Notes under the pieces: generated by a model
What the model was told of the DNA's origin: nothing
Seen by the model: the letters and a program-made list of their open reading frames with translations, nothing else
Database searches by the model: none
Assembly (NCBI GenBank): GCA_023213395.1
Contig: CM041465.1
Location: 78,871,741-78,935,740, forward strand
DNA from: Cycas panzhihuaensis
Taxonomy: Eukaryota > Cycadophyta
DNA length: 64,000 bases
Direction of reading: 5' to 3'
Translations under genes and position numbers: made by a program
Shown: positions 55,260 through 64,000 of the stretch, piece after piece
Numbering within the stretch: position 1 is the stretch's first letter
How the letters are laid out: the number at the start of each line of letters is the position of its first letter

Positions 55260-55912
55260 CACTTTACCGTGATTGATTGGGAGTCTCATTTATCTCACCA
55301 ACACTCGGCCGGATATTTCATTTCTTTGTTGGGATTTGCTCACGTTACATGTCTCAACCCAATCGGATACCTTTGGAATGCGACAAAGCATACTCAAGTA
55401 TATCAAAGGAACATTGCGGCTTGGACTTGAGTATGTACATGAGGAGAACTTCGCTTAGGAGGGTTCTCGATTACGATTAGGCGGGATGCGGGATAGCAGG
55501 AAATCTACCTCGGGTTACTGTTTTACCCTTGGTTCAGCAGCTGTTTCATGGAGTTGCAAGAAGCAACCAAATGTTACCTTGTCTTCCACTGAAGCAGAAT
55601 ACAAAGCTGCAGTCAGCGCAGCTTGTGAGGCTATCTGGCCGGCCAGATTCTTGGTGAGCTTGGATTTCGTGAAGCATGACCGGCCTTCATTGTGACAATC
55701 AGAGTGTCCTCAAGCTAACTAAGAATCCTGTTTTCCACGCACGGACCAAGCATATTGAAGTTCACCACCATTTCATCAGGGAGCATGTACACAGTGGTGA
55801 GATCACACTTCAATATCGACCAACGGAGCAACAGACGGCAGATATCTTTACCAAGCCACTTGGTAGAGACAAATTTGTAAAATTTAGAGATGGTCTTCGT
55901 GTCCAGGCTTAA
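55260..55912 (+). pseudogene. Copia-2 RNase H and pol end
   Basis: GSLIYLTNTRPDISF, then SRYMSQPNRIPLECDKAYSS in a second frame. RDSRKSTSGYCFTLGSAAVS and WSCKKQPNVTLSSTEAEYKA give the core, and DNQSVLKLTKNPVFHARTKH with HIEVHHHFIREHV the end. ADIFTKPLGRDKFVKFRDGL finishes at 55910. Motif residues are largely intact. Confidence 0.9.
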
Positions 55913-55920
55913 CATTGTAA

Positions 55921-55932
55921 GCGATGAGGGGG
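55921..55932 (+). other. Copia-2 polypurine tract
   Basis: GCGATGAGGGGG next to the 3' LTR. Confidence 0.75.
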
Positions 55933-56509
55933 TGTTAAACCTTATGTTTAAATGTTAAGTGAATGTACTTTTATTTTTCATGTAATATATGCACTTTTAC
56001 TTTAGGGTGACTTATCACTTAAGTGATAAAGTGCACACCACATTCTTTCTAGTGACACAACGTTGTCACTAAAGGGTCAATGGACCCTCATGCACCTTTT
56101 TTGAGTAATCCAAGTGATGTATCTTGGATGTTTGACACTTGTCAAACATCCAAGGCCTTAGGTGAGGATCCAAGCACTTTTGCTCATGATCCAAGTTATG
56201 TATCTTGGATGTTTGACACTTGTCAAACATCCAAGGCCTTAGGTCTCTCATTTCACTCTATATAAAGAGACCTCTCCTCATTGTCTCATTAGGAGAGTTG
56301 GAGTTGTATTGTTATGCTATCAGTTTGCTAATCAAGCTGTTTTCTTCTTGGGAGGTTGGACCAATTCCAACTCCACATATTGGGTATCATTTTCTCTTGC
56401 TCCTATTTCAGTTTGTGCTCTTTATGCTTTCATGCTTTCATGCATTTATAGTATTGTGATTGTACTTATGATCTTGGGATTAATGTGGCCTAATGCCCAT
56501 TTTTCAACA
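55933..56509 (+). repeat. Copia-2 3' LTR
   Basis: 577 bp, from TGTTAAACC to TTTTTCAACA. Its middle contains two copies of a near-perfect palindrome (56130-56161 and 56207-56238). TATA-like CTATATAAAGAGACC lies at about 56259-56273, after the second palindrome. Confidence 0.85.
56130..56238. repeat. Paired 32-bp palindromes in copia-2 LTR
   Basis: CTTGGATGTTTGACA, CT, TGTCAAACATCCAAG occurs twice (56130-56161 and 56207-56238): 15-base perfect arms with a 2-base centre. Both are followed by GCCTTAGG, so the two are also a direct repeat of about 77 bp. Confidence 0.9.
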
Positions 56510-56513
56510 TATC

Positions 56514-57155
56514 TCCTTAAAGAAGTGTTGTGTGAATATTAGCCAACTAGTTATACCTAGTTATGGTAGAAATTTATATGATATTTCCTAAGCATGTCCC
56601 TTGGATTCTATTTGACTCCTACAAAGTTTGTTTCTAGGATTTAAGGACCATTCATACAAGCTTAGCATTGGTTATTTTATTTAGCAATCTTGGTTAACCA
56701 GGTAAACCAACTAACCCCAGACCTATTGGTACAATCTTTAATCCTTCTTATCAATTTTCTTTGACCTTGGACAAGTCACCTTGGTTAAACCATTACTTCA
56801 TATTTTCTATTGAAAACCACAACAACTCTATGGCAAGTATAAACTAGTTAGGCTTTGCAACAAATATAAACTAATTGATACTCTGCAATGAATATAAACT
56901 AGGTAAACACCCCCAAATGAATTGCTTGGGGGCATTTCTTTCAAATACAAATAAACCACTCATGTTTTTAACTATGCAGAAACAAAACAATTATGGTCAA
57001 ATGCATTAGTTGCTTGCTATTAATTCCACTCTACAAAAGATAACCAAATTCATAGAACAGTCATTTGCTTTCATTAATTACTACAGCTCTACAATGATTG
57101 AAAACTAAGTTGAACTCTCGAAAAAACACCTATGGAATGTCTCTAGAATGAGAAT
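56514..57155 (+). other. Element E 3' region, right of copia-2
   Basis: No gene. More TATAAACTA motifs at 56833, 56861 and 56888, plus CTCTACAATGA-type words near 57085, join it to 48836-49799 as one interrupted sequence. Confidence 0.55.
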
Positions 57156-57474
57156 TGTTGATGTTAATTTTTATTTATGGCTCATAACTGAGGTTATAAT
57201 CCTCCCCTTAAAGTTTTGTATATTATTAAATTTTAATGTGAATGATAAGTCATCAGGAGTTACAACTCTCACATCACGTGTCACATAAGTAGGAATTAGA
57301 TTCCATTTGAAATTTGTATATATGCACATGTTGTGTATTGTTATTTTTTAATGAGAGATGATATTACTTTGAGATTTTATTAATAATATGAAGAGAATGT
57401 TCATGTTAATTTAATAACTAATCCTATAATGTTAGGTCTCCATTCTTGTTAGATAGAATATTTAACAGCTCACA
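57156..57474 (+). repeat. Orphan LTR of element H
   Basis: 319 bp from TGTTGATGTTAATT to CAGCTCACA, followed at once by a primer site. No matching 3' LTR was found before the window ends; H may have been truncated or extend past insertions F and G. Confidence 0.6.
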
Positions 57475-57489
57475 TGGTATCAAAGCTAG
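57475..57489 (+). other. Element H primer binding site
   Basis: TGGTATCAAAGCTAG, initiator Met-tRNA-like, abutting the LTR end. Confidence 0.65.
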
Positions 57490-58771
57490 TTTGATAGTGT
57501 TGTTCAATGTTGTAGTGTTGTGTAGGAAATTGATGAACTCGTATTTTTACCAGGTTAAAAATGATATGTGAGCTTGCAAGTTATTGGTGTTAGTGCAAAG
57601 GTGCTCCCCTATGATGGTTGTTTTCAAACATTATTGTTTGAATACTGTTGAGCAAACAAAAGTAGTTATAATATCCAAAGGGGAGCAACCATTCATAAGC
57701 TATAGATGCTTGTTGGTTAAATTTTAGTGGTATTCACATTTCTGAGTTGCGTTGAGTTTGTAAAAATCCATTTAGTGAGCTATTTTACTCAGAGAAGGTC
57801 GCATGGCCTTACAAAGTTTTCCAAGTGATTTTCTCTCATTTTAAGCTGAATAGAGGATAGGTTTGGGATAATATCACTTACAAAGGATGGTGAAAACATT
57901 TTTAATGAGATCCGACATCAATACGAAGCGAATTTGAACAAAACAAAGGAGAAATTGTGGTGAAAAAGAGTGAAAAATCACCTAGACATTGTCCAATTGA
58001 CCTATGTTCAACATATCTCACATGCAAATGAATTGTAGAGTAGACACATGCCCATGCAAGATGCAGTAGCAAAAAGTAGAGTCAAAATTGATCTCTAGAG
58101 GTAAAATTTGGCTTACAGAGCAAAAAGGTGATTGTAGGAGGGAGACGACCATTTTTGCGTGTACAATAATGAAAGATGGAATGAAACACTTGACAATGAC
58201 TTGTCATTCTGATCGTTGACAGTTTGATAGTCCAATGACAGGGTTATTTTTGAAAAAAATGCCTTCGTTTGTCAAAAAGAGCATTTTTTGTGGAGGAATC
58301 TAATGCCATTCATGCCAAAAAGTGGAATATTTCATTTTTCATTGAGAATATTCACAACAAAACTTTGGGTAAGAAATATTTTATATTTTCTAAAGTTTAA
58401 GTGAAATTAAATTGGATTGGGTTTTCATTTGGAGTCTGGTTCGAAGCCCCCTACCTGCCAACCCCCGGTCATGTGGTGTTTTGGGTGCCAAAGGCATTTC
58501 TGGACCATCTGAAATCATATTTCAGAAAATAAATATAGCACGACACATGATTTTTTGAGATCTACGATATGGTAGTGGTCATATGCCGTAATTCAAAGCA
58601 AAATATTGGTGAAAAATCAATTTTTTATGTTTTTTATCATATCCTAGCAATGTGTGAGTAAACCAAGGCAACAAAAGTGATCATACTGACTACTTGCATG
58701 TAGCTTGATGTTATTTATAACTTTTTTATTTTTATTTTTATGCTTGCTTAATTGTTTTTTAATTATTTTAT
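57490..58771 (+). other. Element H interior, no gene
   Basis: About 1.3 kb after the primer site with no open frame of note on either strand. Consistent with leader sequence or decayed non-autonomous element. Confidence 0.4.
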
Positions 58772-59044
58772 TGTTGGAAAATTAAAACATTAGAGATATA
58801 TTGCTAATGCACATTTATCTGTGAAACACTCTCATAAAGTGGGCCCCACACCAAAGACAAAATATTACTATATAAAGACATCAATGGTACATGAGAGATC
58901 ATATTGTATAACATTTAGTAGAGCTATTGTGTAGTATGCATTATTTTGAAAAATCAAAAAATGAGGGTATCCCATGATACCATTTATGATCCTGGTATTC
59001 TTGTGATATTTCTGTCCTATTATTTTCTTCATTGATTTCTATCA
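58772..59044 (+). repeat. Element F 5' LTR
   Basis: Starts TGTTGGAAAATTAAAACATT and ends TTTCTATCA. It contains ACTATATAAAGACATC (TATA, about 58868-58880). Its first 34 bases match 61498-61531. Confidence 0.75.
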
Positions 59045-59062
59045 TGGTATCAGTGTGATTTT
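59045..59062 (+). other. Element F primer site region
   Basis: TGGTATCAGTGTGATTTT abuts the LTR: its first eight bases fit the usual site, the rest does not. A second TGGAATCAAAGCTAAGG lies at about 59075, as if the site had been duplicated. Confidence 0.45.
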
Positions 59063-60410
59063 GTATTTCTAATATGGAATCAAAGCTAAGGTGAAGAAAA
59101 AGGGTTTCCCAATTAAAATTTTGCTACAAGTTTGCTAGATCAATCACCAGTTAAGAAGTTCGTGCGAGGCCATTGTGAAAATGAAACCCCATTCGCAAAG
59201 GTTGTTCGACCCCATTTGCTCCCATTTTGTATATACACCAATTCTGTTCGAAAAACTATTCTAGTTTGTTTCAAGCATTCGTTTGAGTCTGCCTTCGTGC
59301 ATGCCTCTGCTAGTTGCCTACTTAAGCACTATTCCACCGTTTAACTATTCCAACACTCCATAGAATAAATTGCGTGAATGCCCTATTGCCATTTGATGTC
59401 CACATTGAAGACCATCCTGTGTGAAGAGTGACATCCGACCTCCTGCTCCTAGCGCCCTGTTTCCCTACGTGTGCAACTATTATTTCATGATTTTCGTGTA
59501 TACTCTTTTTGATTTTCCTTGATTTGAGCACCTGCATGGAGCAAGATCCCTTACAATTGATACCCAACCCATTAATGCCACCCCCATCATTATCATTGCA
59601 CATTTAGCTGCCATTGTAAGCTTGGAGGCCTCCATTGTCAATTAATGCAGATATTCTCAAAGTTGATCTGCATAGAGCAAAAAGCCTCTGATTCTAGTGA
59701 CCCGCCTACGTGGTTCACAGTGTCTTCTTTAGAGCTTTTGCTCCTGCACCAAGTGACATCTTCCTGTGGTCTCTATTCCGTTGACTAGTGTCATTTTTAG
59801 ATGAAATCCAAACTTTTTCCTCCCATTGAGCTCATAGACATGACATCTAAGGAATTTCTGAAGAACTCCATTGATTTCGAGTAGCATCCATTGATTTAGG
59901 TGAGGAATTTATATGATTTTGTAGAAAAGAATTGCTCACCATTGACTATTCATTACCAATTAAATAGTGCATAGGTTGATTAATATCGACTTTGGCAATA
60001 TATTTTCTTCAAAATTTTTGATAAATTAAACTAGATTGAAATATGATTTGAGGTATACTAACCCTTAGTGGATAAGCACCTGGTCATGTGCAACCTCAAC
60101 ATGACTAGTCGCCAGCTAATGGAAGGGGCTAAATACCCTTGTTAATTTAGTTTTTTGTTCATAAGAAGGTCATTGAACCGTCTAAACCAAGGGAATCTTG
60201 ATTTAGAGGACTTCTGTTTGAACTATGATTTGAGATATTATGATGCTATCTTTATAAAGAAATTTTACTTCAAAATTGATGTATTTGTTTGGAGCCATGG
60301 AAGAAAAATTTTATACTAGATGACATATTGAGTATGATGAACTGATGTGCTTATTTGAAACTATATATGGATGAATTCCTACATCTATTTTGATTGATTT
60401 CATTAGTACA
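59063..60410 (+). other. Element F leader
   Basis: About 1.35 kb, no supported gene. Length is similar to the leader of C (1.4 kb). Confidence 0.5.
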
Positions 60411-61464
60411 ATGGATTTTTTTCATTTGGTTCTTGTGGTTCCTAAATATAATGGGAAAAATCACTTTATATGAAGAATAAAACCTATTCTAGAAGATAAA
60501 CAATTATGGAAAATTGCTATTGAAGGATACAAAGCACCAAAACCAATTTATCCTGAAGTTGAATTATCACCTTCTCAAGAACAAGAATTATTTGATCTGT
60601 TAGAAAAAGATGTAGAAGCACTCAATTACATCTTCTCTACTTTGGAAAGGAATATATACTTACAGGTATATCATGTTCCTACTGTAAAAGAAGCATGGGA
60701 TATGTTGAAGTCAATATATTGTATAGAAGTCAAGCTAGTTGAAAAGCCAATAATTGTAGAAGACAAGTTTGAAAAGGTTGACATCATATTTGATCATTGT
60801 AGAAGACCAAAGCCTCAAGAGAATGTTACAGATTATAGTCCAAAAAGAAAAGGTGTGTTAGAAACCTAAAGAAAAGGTATGTCACAACATGGAGATAATT
60901 GATAAAGTTGATGAATTTGTCATTGTTGAATGCACAACTAAATCCACTACTATTGAGATTACTCCCATTGAAAATGTTGAATATGAAGTTGTCACTAAAG
61001 AAGATGTTATAAAAGAATCAAGTGATAACTCTAATTGTTCAATTGATGAGAACAATTTGCAAGTTAAAGAAATCAAATAAATTGAGATTGAGTCCAATCC
61101 AAGAGACTTTCCTATGATCCATGGTGATCAAGATGAAACAGAAAGAGAAGTTGAAATAGATGTTCCTCAACAATTTAATTGATAGAGATACTTGAAGACC
61201 TACAACAAATAATTTACTAGATTGCATTTATAGAGATTCAATATATTGAACCAGACATTCAATATGATTTTGAGATCGTTACACAACAGATGAAGAACCC
61301 AATATTACAAGACAGAATGAAGCATATTGACATCAAGCTTCGTCACTACAATCAAGAGTTGAAACAACAAAGACAAGTTAAAGATCAAGATCCAATTCAA
61401 GACAAAGTACCAGATATTATCTTCAAGAAATTTCAAAGAATTAATCATCGGAAATTCAAATGAA
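60411..61464 (+). pseudogene. Element F: gag-like / acidic / C-terminal block protein (broken)
   Basis: ATG 60411 opens MDFFHLVLVVPKYNGKNHFI. A TGA follows where C has Trp (YFFWRIK), then RIKPILEDKQLWKIAIEGYK, QELFDLLEKDVEALNYIFST and KEAWDMLKSIY: the UBN2-like gag half, to 60869. 60889-61140 is acidic (EITPIENVEYEVVTKEDVI and PMIHGDQDET; compare IVHGDQEF in C). 61318-61464 gives KLRHYNQELKQQRQVKDQDP and PDIIFKKFQRINHRKFK, matching the HHY block and basic tail of C. Stops at 61078 and 61180. Confidence 0.7.
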
Positions 61465-61484
61465 TATTGATGTACCAAAATGTG

Positions 61485-61497
61485 CATTAAGGGAGAG
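61485..61497 (+). other. Element F polypurine tract
   Basis: CATTAAGGGAGAG before the truncated 3' LTR. Confidence 0.7.
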
Positions 61498-61531
61498 TGT
61501 TGGAATATTAAAATATTAGAGATATATTGCT
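61498..61531 (+). repeat. Element F 3' LTR stub
   Basis: 34 bp nearly the same as the start of the 5' LTR; similarity stops at the GATATATTGCT word. Confidence 0.75.
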
Positions 61532-62920
61532 ATTTCCTGACTTTCGGGAATGACATCGACACTTCAACATATAGGTGAGTATAGGTATGTTTCACTACTC
61601 TCTACACCGCGTTGGTTTATTATATCTTGATCTTAGATAGTGGATGTGTGTCTCTATTTGCTTGTTTTGCATGATTGCCCATGTATGTTTACAATAGATG
61701 ACAAGTATGACTTTGGTCGATGGCGATTAGTCCACCCATCAGGCTACTAAAGTGAGAATAGGTGTTCATCCTCTTTGCAGCATTCCCTTTTCCTTATTTT
61801 GATCCACTGAGTTTGTCATTTTTCATTATTTGTCACTTGGTCTTGACTATGTTTGCACCTAAGCCTTAGCATTGATGAGTTTTTGGTTGATTTTTAGAAA
61901 ATTTTCACTGAAAAATTAGAATTGTTGCCAAGTTGTTTCCTATTTTGTTTGTAACAGTGGTACCACAAAGAATTTCATAGTACCGCAAATGATTTCGTGG
62001 TACTGTAAATATATTCATGGTACAACTATCACTTAGCTAGATTCAGGTTTGTCGGTGGCAATCGGCTCATAAATGCTTGTCTGGGAGCCTTGGGCGGCTC
62101 GTGTTGGCCCTAGGTTGGCTCCTGTCGTGTTTGGGTGGCCCAAGAGGTGCATTTTCACCCAAATTTGAGGATCTCTATGTAGTTTTGGTCTAAATCCATG
62201 AGAAAGACTCGTGGATTTGTCCTATGGTTTTCTCCCACATTGTGGGCAGAAAACCACCTTCCCTACCCTTCACTTCATTTATAAATCTCCCCAATTTTCC
62301 ATGGGAAAGGGAAAGATCGAGTTTAGTTATACACTACATCATTATGTTGCTAAAATTCTATGAGAATTAGGCAACTTTGATCCATACTCCATCATTTGCT
62401 CATTGTATCCTTGGAAACAACCTTCCAAATAGTATTGGAGACCCTTTGAGAGGAGTATTAGTAGCCATTGGCCATCTCCATCCTTTTGAGACAAGGTAAT
62501 CCTTTCTCTTTTGCTCTGGTGATCTTGTTTCTTAGTTGTTTCATCTTCTTGCATGATATGTTTCTTGCTATTTGATAGGGTATTTATTGTTTGATAGCAT
62601 GTCCCTTTAGACACCCTCTCCTTCTTCCCTTTTTCGCTCGTTGTTCCATTGGTCCAAGAGATTGTTGCAAGGGGGAGGTAGCACCCAAGTACAACTTGGG
62701 AAGTCTACCATATTTGGAGGATGTAAGCCAATTTGAGGTTCCCTTCCCTCCTTGTTTCCTAGATTGGATTGCATATTTTCTTGTTGATTCTTAACACTAG
62801 CATGTATAGGAGATATGGTATGCATATGGCTTCACTTGCATATTAGTGGTTGCTTGTAGGTATGGTCTCTTGCTTTCTTGTAGGAAAGAGGAGACCAAGT
62901 CACCATTCTTCCATCGACTA
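61532..62920. other. No recognised gene
   Basis: About 1.4 kb with no domain in either strand. 61955-62025 repeats a GTGGTACC(A/G)CAAA(G/T)..TTTC unit about three times. 62591-62794 has a short open frame with no motif. Confidence 0.4.
61955..62025 (+). repeat. Short tandem repeat, about 22-24 bp unit
   Basis: GTGGTACCACAAAGAATTTC, then a copy reading ATAGTACCGCAAATGATTTC, then GTGGTACTGTAAATATATTC, then TGGTAC: three and a fraction diverged copies. Confidence 0.7.
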
Positions 62921-63176
62921 TGTTGAAAAACAAAATGACAGAAATAATATTCACAAAAAAATAAAATAAAACACCACCAGGATCGTAATGGTACCCTTAA
63001 GGTACCCAAAATTGTATTAACACCATAATAATATTCTTACATTAGATATTTGATATGATACATTAGATGTGTATTTATAATACACAATACAAAATACCAA
63101 CATCCTAATAATATAATTGCACAAAAATGTGCATTACTATTATGCCTCAGGAAATGTGAACCAAGCAATTTCAACA
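62921..63176 (-). repeat. Element G 3' LTR
   Basis: On the minus strand from TGTTGAAATTGC to TTTTTCAACA, 256 bp. It shares with C LTRs AATGCACATT, a TATTATAAATACACA TATA block, AATACAATT and the GGTACCTTAAGGGTACC near-palindrome (62989-63005). Confidence 0.8.
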
Positions 63177-63191
63177 CTCCCCCTTAATGTA
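63177..63191 (-). other. Element G polypurine tract
   Basis: The minus strand reads GTACATTAAGGGGGAG before the LTR, the same as in C. Confidence 0.8.
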
Positions 63192-63209
63192 CATTTGGGT
63201 CATTTGTAT

Positions 63210-64000
63210 TTGCAATAACTTGTCCTTGGAAATATCTTGTAGATAATGTCTACAATCCTGTAGTGATATCTTTGTTGTAGAATGATGTCTTCAGCTTGAT
63301 TTTCATTTTCAATCCTATAGTGATGTCTTTGCTGCAACAACTCTAGCAAGCACAAATCTTGATTCTTCATCATGGATGGTCTAATCTGATTTTGACGTAG
63401 ATTTTGTAAGTAATCGTCTTCAAATACAACCTATTTGTCATCAATATCCTGTATCAATTCTCGATCAACATATCCAACAATGATTTCTTCAACCTTTGGA
63501 GCAAAATCTTCATCAATTTGTATATTCTTTGAAGTTGAATCAATTCTCAAAACAGGAACATCATTTAAACTTGAATCAATAAATAGAAATAAATCACCAG
63601 ACTCATCTTCAATAGGACCATCAGATTCATATTCAATTTCCTTTGAAATAATAGTATCATCTAAATAAACTTCTATCTGTTCATCACTCTCAACATCTTC
63701 AATAGTAGTAGTAGTCCCATTAATACTCATACATTCTTCATCTTGATATACTGTTTCATCAGTGTCGATAGGACTTTCTTCATTCGTTTTACCTGTATCA
63801 TAATCATCACTAATCTTGTTTGCATTTTCAATAATTTGTTGTATCTCTTCAGGAGTTTGTTCAAATACATTCTTCAAAAAATTCCAAGCTTCCTTGACAA
63901 TACTAGCATAATGAACCTTAGGAATGACAAAATGATATGCTGAAGCAAGATCAACCTTATCTAATGCAGCAAGAATCATGATAATTGCCTCTTTGTTTTT
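63210..64000 (-). pseudogene. Element G: gag-like / acidic / HHY-repeat protein (5' part outside window)
   Basis: The minus frame from the window edge to 63434 is open. KNKEAIIMILAALDKVDL and YHFVIPKVHYASIVKEAWNF form the end of the gag half, FEQTPEEIQQIIENANK a helix, then a long acidic part (DETVYQDEECMSI, EDVESDEQIEVYLDD, EIEYESDGPIEDES, APKVEEIIVGYVDREL). After TAG 63431-63433 the same frame goes on with VVFEDDYLQNLRQNQIRP, LCLLELLQQRHHYRIENENQ and AEDIILQQRYHYRI, ending RTSYCKYK near 63210. It is colinear with C throughout, so this is the ancestral layout. Confidence 0.8.

Larger units (their letters stand above)
49805..56509 (+). mobile_element. Ty1/copia element copia-2, with truncated 5' LTR
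   Basis: Plus-strand copia element of 6.7 kb with primer site, long GC-richer leader, gag, protease, integrase, RT, RNase H, polypurine tract and a 577-bp 3' LTR. TATC is found at both edges (49801-49804 and 56510-56513), a probable target duplication with one-base ambiguity. The 5' LTR is reduced to about 54 bp by an internal deletion. It is inserted into the 3' region of element E: the ATAAACT motif array continues on the far side. Frameshifts exceed stops in number. Confidence 0.85.
58772..61531 (+). mobile_element. Gag-only LTR element F (3' LTR truncated)
   Basis: A 5' LTR (58772-59044), a primer site variant, a leader, a gag-like gene with acidic middle and His/Gln/Asp-rich end, polypurine tract, and the first 34 bp of the 3' LTR (61498-61531), after which the sequence changes abruptly. 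It is the same design as C and G. No pol. No target duplication could be found because the 3' end is missing. Confidence 0.75.
62921..64000 (-). mobile_element. Gag-only LTR element G, cut by the window edge
   Basis: Minus-strand relative of C: 3' LTR at 62921-63176, polypurine tract, C-terminal repeat block, acidic region and gag half, running past 64000. Its protein frame is the most complete of the three, with one stop (63431-63433) between acidic and repeat parts. Confidence 0.85.

Noticed and set aside
1-64000. CRISPR arrays, bacterial operons, tRNA or rRNA genes
   Set aside because: No regular repeat-spacer arrays, no ribosome-binding-site-led gene rows and no complete tRNA fold were seen; all signals are those of plant transposable elements.

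Overview
The window is plant nuclear DNA made almost entirely of transposable elements in several stages of decay. I found no intact cellular gene, no rRNA and no CRISPR. The families present are Ty3/gypsy chromoviruses with chromodomains, Ty1/copia elements with UBN2-type gag, a plant-type L1 LINE with a terminal RNase H, and small LTR elements without pol. Together with old copies riddled with C-to-T changes and no genic islands in 64 kb, this suggests a large, heavily methylated land-plant genome; a gymnosperm such as a conifer is the best guess. That is inference, because no single-copy gene anchors the species.

Layout. 1-18110: a decayed minus-strand gypsy element (A) is split by a minus-strand chromovirus (B1, about 1304-12830). 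B1 is split inside RNase H by a small LTR element (N1, 3723-9385), and N1 contains a plus-strand gag-only LTR element (C, 4420-7652). This is a four-deep nest with a target duplication at three of its junctions. 18110-28270: an unidentified coding relic is interrupted by a complete but dead copia element (copia-1, 18814-25459), which itself carries a possible solo LTR; non-coding AT-rich DNA follows. 28291-34569: a nearly full-length minus-strand LINE bounded by 18-bp target duplications. 34864-43253: a small-LTR minus-strand element (D) holds a structurally complete plus-strand chromovirus (B2, 36324-42058, duplication TTGGA). 43254-57155: a plus-strand gypsy element (E), whose 3' region carries an unusual motif array and is split by a second copia element (copia-2, 49805-56509). 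57156-64000: an orphan LTR with primer site (H), then gag-only element F, and at the right edge gag-only element G on the minus strand, which runs off the window.

How the parts relate. B1 and B2 belong to one chromovirus group, with the same knuckle spacing, the same 2-nt gap between LTR and primer site, and the same order gag, protease, RT, RNase H, integrase, chromodomain. C, F and G form one group of pol-less elements that code for a UBN2-like gag half, an acidic middle and a His/Tyr-Gln-Glu-Asp C-terminal block; they would need enzymes from a copia partner. Almost every coding segment has stops or frameshifts, and in B2 the stops can all be explained by cytosine deamination. The most unusual items are the C/F/G protein architecture, the doubled 5' LTR of C, the motif array of E, and the leader minisatellite and paired LTR palindromes of copia-2.
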